From an uncultured Lachnospiraceae bacterium (GTDB lineage: Bacteria; Bacillota; Clostridia; Lachnospirales; Lachnospiraceae): DNA of 64,000 nt. The translations under genes and the position numbers were made by a program. The notes beneath the pieces were generated by a model, which did no database searches, was not told the origin of the DNA, and saw only the letters and a list, made by a program, of their open reading frames with translations. Below are positions 1 to 8,900 of the stretch, piece by piece. The DNA lies in the NCBI GenBank assembly GCA_902779445.1, contig CACZBM010000002.1, forward strand, positions 1 to 64,000, written 5' to 3'. Every line of letters starts with the position of its first letter. The stretch's first letter is position 1.

Positions 1-277
1 GCGTGACCGATGCCAGATGCGCATAGCGCATCTTAACGGCATTCAAAACATGCCACCGGCATGTTTTGCACTGGCACGCAGCACCGCTCAGAATGACATT
101 AATTATCAACATTATCTATTATACTTTGAAAGTACATAAAGCCTGTAACCGTTCCGCGAGGGTTTTGCGAAGCAAAATCCCGAGTTGTGCAGCGGTTTTG
201 CGCTCGGCGAAGCCGAATTGCAATCGCAAAACCGCCACTAAACGCCACTTTAACTTATGGTGGTATCATGGAATATG
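1..277. repeat. Gene-free edge with nested hairpins
   Basis: No convincing gene lies here. Positions 1-80 fold into a compact multi-hairpin: outer arms GCGTG/CACGC, inner AGATGCGC/GCGCATCT and CAAAACATGCC/GGCATGTTTTG. Positions 158-237 hold two more hairpins, GGGTTTTGC/GCAAAATCCC and GCGGTTTTGCG/CGCAAAACCGC, the second with a CGGCGAAGCCG hairpin inside. They lie just downstream of the minus-strand operon ending at 278 and may act as mRNA 3' structures or be repeat elements. No T-run typical of an intrinsic terminator is seen. Confidence 0.6.
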
Positions 278-1159
278 TTATGGGCGTTTAGTAAGATATT
301 CCATCATATCGTCAAAGATACGGACCGCGGTATTGTAGCCATGCTGGTAAAAGCTGTCCAGGCGGTCCAGATTGTTTTCAATACGTCCCACCGGCTTTTC
401 AGTGGGCCTGATAACGAAAACCCGGCCCTCTCTTTCGAGGCGCTCTAAAATATCAAGCTGCCTGTTATAGACTTTTGGCCGTTTTAAGCATGTGCGTACA
501 AGGGTGGGCTCATTCTTATATACCTGACGCAATATTTCATTGCTCTTTGATTTTAGTTTCTTTCTGTAGCCCATTTCCCGGGTTAAGATGACCACATGCT
601 TTTTATAGCCCTGCATTATGCTTCTGCCGTAGGGAATGGAATCTGAAAGACCGCCGTCCATATATCTCCGGCCGTCCAGATGTACAATAGGTGCAAGAAG
701 AGGCAGGGTTGATGAGGCTCTGCATATATTCAAGATACGGTCATTATCTTTGTTTTCCGTTAAATAGACGCTTTTCCCCGTATCTATGTCGGTAGCCACC
801 ATTTCGCATATTATGCCGGATGACTTGAAAGTTTCAAAATCAAAAGGAAAATATTTATAGGGAAATTCGTAAAAAGGCTTATCCATATCGTAGAAGTAGC
901 CTAATTTTATGAGATTTCCAAAGGAAATGCTCTTTAATGACTTGTCTCTTAATATAAAGGTATCTCTGGACCGTCCTATCTGCTTTGAACAGTAGTCGAG
1001 AGCATTGCATGCTCCGGCAGACACCCCGACCACATAAGGGAAATAAACATTTTTTTCCATAAAGTAGTCAAGTATGCCGGCAGTGAAAACGCCTCTGGAA
1101 CCGCCACCTTCAAGAATAAGGGCAGTATCAGAGGGAAGTGTTGCTATTGTATTATTCAT
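278..1159 (-). CDS. Patatin-like phospholipase/acyl hydrolase
   Basis: A 293-residue cytoplasmic serine hydrolase of the patatin family, expected to cleave acyl chains from lipids with a Ser-Asp dyad. Visible motifs are the glycine-rich oxyanion loop GGGSRG near residue 18, the nucleophile elbow GVSAG with Ser47, and the DGG motif carrying the catalytic Asp near residue 168. No signal peptide or membrane segment is seen. Length fits the bacterial patatin/YjjU-like group. The ATG overlaps the end of the sigma-like gene upstream by 8 bp and has a GAAGGA ribosome binding site, so it is the last gene of a five-gene operon. The substrate cannot be read from sequence. Confidence 0.92.
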   Translation of the reverse strand: MNNTIATLPSDTALILEGGGSRGVFTAGILDYFMEKNVYFPYVVGVSAGACNALDYCSKQIGRSRDTFILRDKSLKSISFGNLIKLGYFYDMDKPFYEFPYKYFPFDFETFKSSGIICEMVATDIDTGKSVYLTENKDNDRILNICRASSTLPLLAPIVHLDGRRYMDGGLSDSIPYGRSIMQGYKKHVVILTREMGYRKKLKSKSNEILRQVYKNEPTLVRTCLKRPKVYNRQLDILERLEREGRVFVIRPTEKPVGRIENNLDRLDSFYQHGYNTAVRIFDDMMEYLTKRP

Positions 1160-1898
1160 ATTTTATTCCTTCTATTGCGTTACCGGTAAATTTAAGCGCA
1201 TCCTCTATCTCGGAAACGCTGAATTCGCTGTTTTCAGCAAGTTCCTCTATAGTCAGATCGCGTTTCAGGTCATTTGAGAGTTCGGAAGCTATTTCGTTTA
1301 TCTTATTAATGTTTTCAAGGATCCTGTCTATCTCATTTTTAAGATCCTGGTCATTTCTGATGGCAGCGTCCATGGAGTCCATTATGGTCTTTCCGATAAG
1401 GCCTTCAGCCTCTTCCACGCTTTCAACGGTTCCAAGGAGGTCTATTGCCATGATGAGACCTATATTTCCTTCTCCGATAAGATCTTCAAGTCTCATGCCA
1501 TGATACACATAGAGCTTCGCGATATCTACAACATCAGAAAGATGTATGTTGATAAGCTTCTGCTTGGCTTCAGCATCATCATCCTCCATTACGGCTCTGT
1601 AGATCTCAGATATTTCTTTATCCGGGTATTTAGGAAGGCTCTTGATCTCCTCCAGGTAGAACTCAAGATAATTTCCGTCTTCATCAGAAAGGGGCAGATC
1701 ATCATCTTCTGCGCCCTCCCATTCTTCAAAACTAATATGCAGTTCTTTTAGGTAATCCCGTGTAAGCCTGTCCTGTTCTTCCGTGAGATTTAAGGGCTCA
1801 AAGAGCCTCCTATATTCCTCCTCGGATAGATGGTTCTTACCTTCATGGGCAAGTCTTACTGCCCGGTCTAAAGTGTTTTTATACTCTTTCTGGTCCAT
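1152..1898 (-). CDS. Degenerate sigma-70-like protein lacking region 4
   Basis: A 248-residue protein. Residues 80-112 resemble sigma region 1.2 (FYLEEIKSLPKYPDKE). Residues 112-155 resemble regions 2.1-2.2, including DLIGEGNIGLIMAID, the helix that binds the core RNA polymerase clamp. The aromatic-rich 2.3/2.4 segment that melts and reads the -10 element is replaced by an acidic stretch (residues 155-180). Residues 213-243 resemble region 3 (DLTIEELAENSEFSVSEIEDAL). No region 4 follows. From the family one would predict RNA polymerase binding without normal promoter reading, so it may be a modulator or decoy; this is inference. It starts at an ATG with a GGAG site and sits between a GGDEF gene and the patatin gene in one operon. 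Confidence 0.72.
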   Translation of the reverse strand: MDQKEYKNTLDRAVRLAHEGKNHLSEEEYRRLFEPLNLTEEQDRLTRDYLKELHISFEEWEGAEDDDLPLSDEDGNYLEFYLEEIKSLPKYPDKEISEIYRAVMEDDDAEAKQKLINIHLSDVVDIAKLYVYHGMRLEDLIGEGNIGLIMAIDLLGTVESVEEAEGLIGKTIMDSMDAAIRNDQDLKNEIDRILENINKINEIASELSNDLKRDLTIEELAENSEFSVSEIEDALKFTGNAIEGIKYE

Positions 1899-1908
1899 AT
1901 TAACTCCG

Positions 1909-2385
1909 TTAAAGCTTTACGTCGTTTCCTCCCATCTCCTTTACCAGATAGCACTTCTGTACTGCCCTGTAATAGTTGGTCTTAAATGTATCCTCGTGTC
2001 TTATCTTTACAAGACCCACTGAAACGGTGACCGGAGTTTCAGCCTTTACTCTTTCCGTAAACTGTTGAAGGAGCTTTAAGCTGTCTTCCGGAGTGCTGCG
2101 TAGTATTATAACAAATTCATCTCCACCCCATCGGAGTATCTCTCCTTCTTTCCCGAGGAGTTCCTCATAAATATCTATGATATCGAGGATCGCTTTATCT
2201 CCGTCGATCATTTCATTGGCGGCTTTGAAGTGATCAATATCAAATACCCCCATGATCTTCATGTCCTTATTTCTAACAGGACCCAGTTCACCATAGGTCT
2301 GATGGAAATAATCCCGGTTTTTTAATCCTGTGAGCCTGTCTTTTAATGACTTTTCAGGCGGGGTTTTCTTACGAAATATACTCAT
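1909..2385 (-). CDS. Small stand-alone GGDEF-domain protein
   Basis: 158 residues, almost entirely one GGDEF domain, the diguanylate cyclase fold that makes cyclic di-GMP from two GTP. The signature RWGGDEFVI is intact, as is the metal-binding FDIDHFK loop upstream and the NRDYF segment at the start of the fold. The RxxD inhibitory site five residues before GGDEF is absent, so product feedback is not expected. There is no sensor or membrane part, and the domain is slightly short at the C-terminus. Its ATG lies inside the end of the upstream Cache-GGDEF gene (17-bp overlap) with an AGGAG site, suggesting translational coupling. It might work with that partner or only bind nucleotide. Confidence 0.88.
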   Translation of the reverse strand: MSIFRKKTPPEKSLKDRLTGLKNRDYFHQTYGELGPVRNKDMKIMGVFDIDHFKAANEMIDGDKAILDIIDIYEELLGKEGEILRWGGDEFVIILRSTPEDSLKLLQQFTERVKAETPVTVSVGLVKIRHEDTFKTNYYRAVQKCYLVKEMGGNDVKL

Positions 2386-4276
2386 CTCCTATACTCCTGT
2401 CATCATTCATATAATAGGTGGCATGATTTCCTTTTATCCGCTTACTCTCATAGGTGCATTTATCAGCCATTTTATAGAGCTCTTCAAAAGTAAAGTTGTC
2501 GTTTGGAGTATAGAAAGCAATACCAACGCTGACTGAGATCTTATGACCTTTAAGCTCCGGAATACTGATCCTGTCAATCTGCTTTAAGAACCGGTTTACG
2601 ATTATCTCTCCGCCTTCTTTATTCAAGACAAGCGGTGCATAGGCTGCGAATTCATCACCGCCGAGACGCATGATAATATCATTATTTCTGAAGGTGCGCT
2701 TCATGCAGTCTGCAATGGCGATAAGTACCTTATCTCCGATATCATGGCCGTAATTATCATTTATGGATTTGAATTTATCCACATCAAGGACTATGAACAT
2801 ACCACCGTCACCGGTAAGAAGCTGCTGCTTAACCTTATTTTCTCCGCTTCCGCGGTTATTGATGTCGGTCATCCTGTCGGTTTCAGAGATATAGAGAAGT
2901 CTATCACGGCTCCTCTTTTCCTTATCTATAACCTCCACCATGAAGAGTACACTCTTTAAGTTTCCGTCAGGATCTCTGTCTGCTGTAATAAATCTCGCAC
3001 GGTTCCATACCTTTTCGATATTCAGGAATTCAAGGGTAACCGTATTATTATTCTTCAGTCTTCTGTCCAGTGTATCAAGATTTGTGAAGTCCAGAAATTC
3101 CTGTCTGGTTCTTTCGTCTGCCCTCAGATTGGCGATATTCTTAAACATCTTTCTGGCTTCTGTCCTGTTATCGCTCACTAGATTAGAAATCTTTTCCGAG
3201 AAACAGTTGATCTCTTCGAAAGTATCATCTTTTATATTGATGTTGTACATACACACGTAGATCGCGGAAATTGAATTTAGCTCGATAACATAGTTCTCTG
3301 CTTCCATCCTTCTTTTAGAGATCATGATCAAAAGGAAAAAGATGATAAGAGTTCCGATAAGACCTATCATCAGGCTGTCTCTTGAAGCAGTAAACAGGGC
3401 CGAGAGAGTCTTACCCTCATCGGTTACGGATACAACATACCATCCGCCTCCCATGTCATGGGTATAAACAAGCTCGTTATAGCCATTATTCTTAACCGAA
3501 AATTCTTTTTTACCCTCTATCAGGAAATTATAGGCAATGGATCTCTGGGGTTCTTCGTTACTGTGGAGATAATTCTTGCCTGTTTCAGTAAAAACAGTAT
3601 GTGTTATGACTTCGCCTTCGTCATTTAATATAAATACATTACCTGAACCACTTTCATTTACAAGAGATTCTGTAATGCTCTGCAGGCCGTCCATCTTAAC
3701 GTCTATAGCCATAACGCTCTGTCCGTCTGATAAAAGCTTTGCTATGGTCATAGTCCGTTCTCCCGACATTTTATCTGTATAGGGAGTTACATATACCATT
3801 TTCCCGCCTCCTGCGAGGCCTGTTAAGTACCAGGGTCTTGCGGTCGGGACATAATCTTCGGTTGGTATCCAGCCTATACCGGACATATATTCACCGTGAA
3901 TAAAACCATAAACTCCTTCGGTATCCATTTCCTGGGTGGTCTTTATAAACTGGGTCTCACGGACAAAATAATCAAGGATCTGCTCATTGGAAGCGTTTGA
4001 ACGGAAAAGATCCTCTACGTTATAGGAAGCATGTTCCATTATCTTGCAAGCGGGCTGAAGGTAATCATCAAGTTCCGATGAATACTGTAAAAGAGTTGCC
4101 TCTGTCTGATATTCGATATTCTTTGAAGTGATGGAATAATTATATCTGAAATTAAGGAAAATGATACAGATATAAACCAAAGGCAACAGGAAAAAGAGGA
4201 GCAAATAGGACTTGCTCATTCTGCTGAAGAACTCTTTTGCACTTATCCTCGTCTTTATCTTTTTCCGATTATCCAC
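2369..4276 (-). CDS. Membrane diguanylate cyclase, Cache-PAS-like-GGDEF
   Basis: 635 residues. An N-terminal membrane helix (about residues 20-42) is followed by an extracellular Cache-type ligand domain (about 45-290, with RPWYLTG and the FILNDEGEVITHT strand), a second helix (about 300-320), a PAS-like region and a GGDEF domain. The GGDEF motif near residue 540 is intact and preceded by an RNND inhibitory site, so an active, feedback-controlled cyclase making cyclic di-GMP in response to an outside ligand is predicted. The start is a GTG with a GAGG site six bases upstream. It is the second gene of the operon, 36 bp after the rhomboid-like gene. Confidence 0.92.
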   Translation of the reverse strand: MDNRKKIKTRISAKEFFSRMSKSYLLLFFLLPLVYICIIFLNFRYNYSITSKNIEYQTEATLLQYSSELDDYLQPACKIMEHASYNVEDLFRSNASNEQILDYFVRETQFIKTTQEMDTEGVYGFIHGEYMSGIGWIPTEDYVPTARPWYLTGLAGGGKMVYVTPYTDKMSGERTMTIAKLLSDGQSVMAIDVKMDGLQSITESLVNESGSGNVFILNDEGEVITHTVFTETGKNYLHSNEEPQRSIAYNFLIEGKKEFSVKNNGYNELVYTHDMGGGWYVVSVTDEGKTLSALFTASRDSLMIGLIGTLIIFFLLIMISKRRMEAENYVIELNSISAIYVCMYNINIKDDTFEEINCFSEKISNLVSDNRTEARKMFKNIANLRADERTRQEFLDFTNLDTLDRRLKNNNTVTLEFLNIEKVWNRARFITADRDPDGNLKSVLFMVEVIDKEKRSRDRLLYISETDRMTDINNRGSGENKVKQQLLTGDGGMFIVLDVDKFKSINDNYGHDIGDKVLIAIADCMKRTFRNNDIIMRLGGDEFAAYAPLVLNKEGGEIIVNRFLKQIDRISIPELKGHKISVSVGIAFYTPNDNFTFEELYKMADKCTYESKRIKGNHATYYMNDDRSIGDEYIS

Positions 4277-4312
4277 TAAAAACCTCAGCGATCCTTTACG
4301 TGTCCGTCAGGA

Positions 4313-5188
4313 TCATATATGGCTGTGATTATTTATGTGTTCGCTGCAATATTCGTAATTTCCGTTGCATTTTGAACAGAATCTGAATTCCAGTTCCGGA
4401 TTTGTAAGCTCTGTCCTTCCGCAAACAGCGCATTTATGCTTTGCTATGGCATTCTTCCCGCCCTGTACGGTATGGAATCTGCTCCGCATATCGTTATTAA
4501 CAGCCTTCTTATAAGCGGCTCTCCTGTGCATCTCGTGCGGAGAGAATCTCCGGAGATTTCTGGTACTTAAGAAGAATACAAGGAAATTAAGGAGTGAAAC
4601 AAGAATAACTCCTTTTCCGTACCAGGGGCTCTGCAGAAACTGCCAGAGTATCAGTACTCCGTCCAGGATAGCGAGATACTTTATCTTTAAGGGTATAAAG
4701 AAATACAGAAGTATCTGCATATCCGGGTAACTTGCTGCAAATGCGAAAAAGAGGGACATGTTAACGAAGTATGTGGATACCCAGGTACTGAGCGAGTAGC
4801 CAAAGGTATCAACGGGATAGCCGAACATCCTTATTCCGATAAAATATATGATAACGGATCCTATAAAGGTAAAGATGTATCCCATGAAGATATATACGTT
4901 ATATCTGAAATCCCCCCATGTTACTTCCAGAGAACGCCCTATCTGGAAATAGAAAAATATCATAATGATTGTAAATATATTAAATGATGATGGAGGCATT
5001 AAGATCCAGGTAAACACTCTCCATATCTGGCCCCTCATTATGAGGTACGGGTCCAGGCCTATAAGGGGTATAAGCCCCATAAAGCTCATCAGATATCCTA
5101 TGATATATGTAAAGATCACAAAAACCGTAAGGTTTGGTACAGCGTACTTTCCAAATTTCTTTTCCAGATTATAAAGCCAGTTATTCAA
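4313..5188 (-). CDS. Rhomboid-like membrane protein with C-terminal zinc ribbon
   Basis: 291 residues from a TTG start. This start is chosen because AGAAGGA lies 7 bp upstream and because the longer reading frame to 5269 would run through the promoter at 5241-5269. Five or six membrane helices carry a rhomboid/derlin-like arrangement (GQIWRVFTWILMP, then a QIGRSLEVTWG helix end). The catalytic GxSG serine motif is not present; the corresponding helix reads GYSLSTWVS. It is therefore probably a non-proteolytic rhomboid relative. The C-terminal cytosolic tail has a CxxC-x14-CxxC zinc ribbon (CAVCGRTE and FCSKCNG) plus a further Cys and His cluster. First gene of the five-gene operon. Confidence 0.82.
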   Translation of the reverse strand: MNNWLYNLEKKFGKYAVPNLTVFVIFTYIIGYLMSFMGLIPLIGLDPYLIMRGQIWRVFTWILMPPSSFNIFTIIMIFFYFQIGRSLEVTWGDFRYNVYIFMGYIFTFIGSVIIYFIGIRMFGYPVDTFGYSLSTWVSTYFVNMSLFFAFAASYPDMQILLYFFIPLKIKYLAILDGVLILWQFLQSPWYGKGVILVSLLNFLVFFLSTRNLRRFSPHEMHRRAAYKKAVNNDMRSRFHTVQGGKNAIAKHKCAVCGRTELTNPELEFRFCSKCNGNYEYCSEHINNHSHI

Positions 5189-5240
5189 TTTAAGATCCTT
5201 CTTTATATTTTTTCTCGAATACGTATGTTTCCTCAAGGAT

Positions 5241-5269
5241 ATTATACTCTGAAATGCTGTTAAAATCAA
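5241..5269 (-). promoter_or_regulatory. SigmaA-type promoter of the rhomboid-GGDEF-patatin operon
   Basis: On the minus strand TTGATT (5269-5264), a 17-bp spacer and TATAAT (5246-5241). Predicted transcription start is near 5234, giving about 46 nt of leader before the TTG start at 5188. Confidence 0.8.
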
Positions 5270-5306
5270 ATTATACGAGTGATTTGAGGTATATTGTGAT
5301 AAGGTA

Positions 5307-5505
5307 TTGCAGGTATTTACGACCTTCAGTCAGAATGCGCGTGGACGATTACGCTCACTGCCTTTGTTTTTCGCCGAAACATCCGGACAGTGCTACCGCG
5401 ATAATAAAGCATTATCGCTTCGCACTGCCGGTTTCGGCTTCAAACTGCAGTCGTTCGCTACTAATCATCCGCGCACATTCTGTCTGAAGGTCTTATGTAC
5501 TGCAA
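5307..5505. repeat. Intergenic palindromic repeat, family A copy 1
   Basis: Long imperfect palindrome. Outer arms are TTGCAG/CTGCAA, then GACCTTCAGTCAGAATGCGC and its near complement ending CTGAAGGTC at 5493. The core contains GATTACGCTCACTGCCTTTG, a CGGACAGTGCTACCGCGA/CGCTTCGCACTGCCGG hairpin and CTGCAGTCGTTCGCTA. The same core recurs at 5643-5890, 24861-25035 (inverted) and 29308-29478. It has no believable reading frame. Confidence 0.88.
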
Positions 5506-5642
5506 AACCTACGGATAAATAAGCGCTTCAATATCCCATGTAAAGCTAGACGCAGATATAATTTCAGGAGTAATCAGCCATATAGAGCCTGTATCCAACT
5601 TTTCTGCACAGTGAAGATATATTTCGATATGTACCGCCTGCC

Positions 5643-5890
5643 AATAAATGAACATCGACAAGGATGTGCGGGTAAGATTAATAGCGAACGACTGCAATTT
5701 TGCGCTGAAACTGGCGGTGCGAAGCGAAAACGCTTTTTTTGAGGTAAAACGTCCAGTGGACGTTTTACGACCCCGTTTACGAGCGCTATGTGCGAGTGGG
5801 GGCCGCTGGTAGCACCGTCCATATGTTTCAGGGCAAAATAAAGGCAGTGAGCGTAATCTGACCGCACGTACTTGTCGATGTTCATTTATT
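5643..5890. repeat. Family A palindromic repeat, copy 2, with different 20-bp arms
   Basis: The core is the inverted form of copy 1 (ATAGCGAACGACTGCA, CTGGCGGTGCGAAG, GGTAGCACCGTCCA, GTGAGCGTAATCT) with an extra stem CGTCCAGTGGACG near 5750. The outer arms AATAAATGAACATCGACAAG and CTTGTCGATGTTCATTTATT are exact reverse complements over 20 bp but unlike the arms of the other copies. The gene-free stretch 5270-5976 holds this copy, copy 1 and two promoters. Confidence 0.88.
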
Positions 5891-5914
5891 TGGGGAAGCC
5901 ATATTACATCCCGA

Positions 5915-5943
5915 TTGATTTATTTCGAGATAAATCGTATACT
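5915..5943 (+). promoter_or_regulatory. SigmaA-type promoter of the activase gene
   Basis: TTGATT (5915-5920), 17-bp spacer, TATACT (5938-5943). It starts 24 bp beyond the family A repeat. Predicted start near 5950 gives a leader of about 27 nt before the ATG at 5977. Confidence 0.75.
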
Positions 5944-5976
5944 ACATGCTGGTTAAGAAGGTATAATAGAGAAGAA

Positions 5977-8900
5977 ATGAGTAAGAATAAAAACAGAAAT
6001 AAAATAAAGACAAATACAAATACTGTAAATAAGTCGGAATATTCGCTGGGAATAGATATAGGATCAACCACCGTTAAGGCTGCGATCCTGGATAAAGACA
6101 ATAAAATGATCTATTCCGACTACAGACGTCATTTCGCAGATATCAGGGATACTCTAAAAGGGCTTCTAGAAGATGCTTTTAAGGAGACCGGTGATATCTT
6201 TGTGTGTCCTGTGATCACAGGTTCCGGAGGACTCGGACTCGCAAACGTACTTCAAGTCCCTTTTACCCAGGAAGTTGTGGCGGTAGCTACTGCCCTGAAA
6301 GATCATGAGCCCAAAACCGATGTGGCCGTTGAACTTGGCGGTGAAGATGCGAAGATAATCTATTTTGAAGACGGCAATGTGGAAGAAAGGATGAACGGTG
6401 CCTGTGCCGGAGGAACCGGTGCTTTTATCGACCAGATGGCTGCTCTCCTTCAAACTGATGCAGAGGGCTTAAATGAGCTTGCCAAGGATTACGAATCCCT
6501 TTACACCATTGCTGCAAGATGCGGTGTATTCGCAAAAACCGATATCCAGCCCCTTATAAATGACGGAGCGAGGAAAGAAGATCTGGCAGCCTCCATCCTT
6601 CAGGCTGTTGTGAATCAGACTATTTCGGGACTGGCCTGCGGAAAACCCATAAGAGGCCATGTGGCATTTCTGGGTGGTCCTCTCCACTTCCTTACCGAAC
6701 TAAAAAAAGCATTTATCAGAACACTTAAGCTTGATGATGAACATACCATAGATCCTGATAACAGCCACTTATTCGCTGCTATTGGTTCTGCCCTTAATCA
6801 TGAGGACCAGTCTCTCCTCTTAAGCGAGCTTATAGATAAGCTTAAGGGTAAGATAAAGATTGAGATAGAGGTTCCCAGAATGGATCCTCTCTTCAATGAT
6901 GAAAACGAGTATCAGGAATTTGAAAAACGCCACAGTAAGGCTAAGGTAAGTAAGAAAGACCTGTCATCTTACAGAGGAAACGCATTCCTCGGTATAGACG
7001 CCGGAAGTACAACCACAAAGACCGCACTTATAAGTGAGGACGGCCAGCTTCTCTATTCGTTCTATTCAAATAACAATGCGTCCCCCTTAAAGACTGCGAT
7101 ACGCTCCATTAAGGAGATCTACGACCTTAAGCCAAAGGATGTACGGATAGTAGGTGCCTGCTCCACAGGATATGGCGAAGCACTTATGCAGGCTGCATTT
7201 AAGCTTGATCATGGCGAAGTGGAGACAGTTTCCCATTATTACGCTGCCAGCTTCTTTGATCCCGAGGTTGACTGTATCCTGGATATCGGCGGTCAGGATA
7301 TGAAATGTATAAAGATAAAGGATCATTCCGTTGATTCTGTGCTCTTAAATGAGGCCTGCTCTTCAGGATGCGGATCCTTTATAGAGAATTTTGCCAATTC
7401 GCTGCAGTATGACGTTGAAGACTTCGCAAAGGAAGCGATCTATGCAAAGCACCCTATAGATCTGGGTACCAGATGTACCGTATTTATGAATTCCAGAGTT
7501 AAGCAGGCGCAGAAGGAAGGAGCTCCTGTATCTGATATTTCTGCAGGACTTGCCTATTCTGTCATCAAAAACGCTCTGTTTAAGGTTATCAAGGTTTCAG
7601 ATGCTTCAGAACTCGGGCACCGTATAGTCGTACAGGGCGGAACCTTCTATAACAATGCGGTTCTTCGGGCGTTTGAAAAGATCGCTGACTGTGAAGCCAT
7701 AAGACCTGATATCGCAGGCATCATGGGAGCTTTCGGAGCTGCCCTTATTGCAAAAGAACGGTATGTGAAGGGTACTGAGTCCACAATGCTCTCTATCGAA
7801 GAGATAAAGAATCTGGAATTCTCCACGTCCATGTCCAAGTGCCAGGGCTGCAATAACCACTGCAGACTTACGGTAAATCATTTTACCGGAGGCAGGACCT
7901 TTATCACCGGTAACCGTTGTGAAAAAGGTATCGGAAAGGCTAAGGCACATAAGGACGTGCCAAACCTTTTTGAATATAAGAATAAGCGTATGTTTGATTA
8001 CGAACCTCTCAGCGCTGATGAAGCGGAAAGAGGTGTTATAGGTGTGCCCAGAGTCCTCAATATGTATGAGAACTATCCTTTCTGGTTCACCTTCCTGACG
8101 GAATTAAAGTTCAGGGTTATACTGTCTCCTCCATCCAGCCATTCCATATATTCTCTTGGAATAGAATCTATTCCTTCGGAGTCCGAGTGCTACCCTGCCA
8201 AGCTGGCTCACGGACATATAACATGGCTTATCAGGAATAATATAAAGAGGATCTTCTATCCTTCTCTTTTCTATGAAAGAGAGGAATTCCCCGATGCCGG
8301 TAACCACTATAACTGTCCTATTGTGACAAGTTATCCCGAGAATATAAAGAATAATGTGGAAGAGATAAGTAACGGATATATTGATTTTATTAATCCATTT
8401 ATATCCTTTACTTCTCCTGATAATATTTATCCCCGTCTTATCGAGGCATTTCCCGAGGTTGACCCGGGTGAGATAGTTCCTGCGGTCTATAAGGCCTGGA
8501 AAGAACAGGAAACCGCGAGACGTGACGTGCAGCGTTACGGAGAAGAAACATTGAGATACATGGAAGAACACAATATGAGAGGTATTGTCCTTGCAGGACG
8601 CCCTTATCACGTGGATCCCGAGATAAATCACGGTATTCCGGAACTTATTACCCAGTATAATGTGGCGGTTCTCACAGAAGATTCTGTTTCACACCTTGGA
8701 AAGATAGACAGAGAGCTCAGGGTAATGGATCAGTGGATGTATCACTCCAGGCTCTATGCCGCAGCAGAACTCTGTAAGCAGAGGGAGGATCTGGACCTTA
8801 TCCAGTTAAATTCCTTTGGATGCGGTCTTGATGCTGTTACTACCGATCAGGTGGCTGAGATACTTAACGGATCCGGAAAGATATATACATGTCTGAAGAT

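Noticed and set aside
4313-5188. Active rhomboid protease
   Set aside because: No GxSG serine motif or matching catalytic histidine helix could be found, so the protein is called rhomboid-like only.
5872-5976. In-frame extension upstream of the activase start
   Set aside because: It begins in the right arm of the repeat and crosses the TTGATT-N17-TATACT promoter; the ATG at 5977 is the first start after the predicted transcript start.
8104-8631. Open frame antisense to the activase gene
   Set aside because: Shadow of a strong coding region on the opposite strand; no ribosome binding site and no domain.
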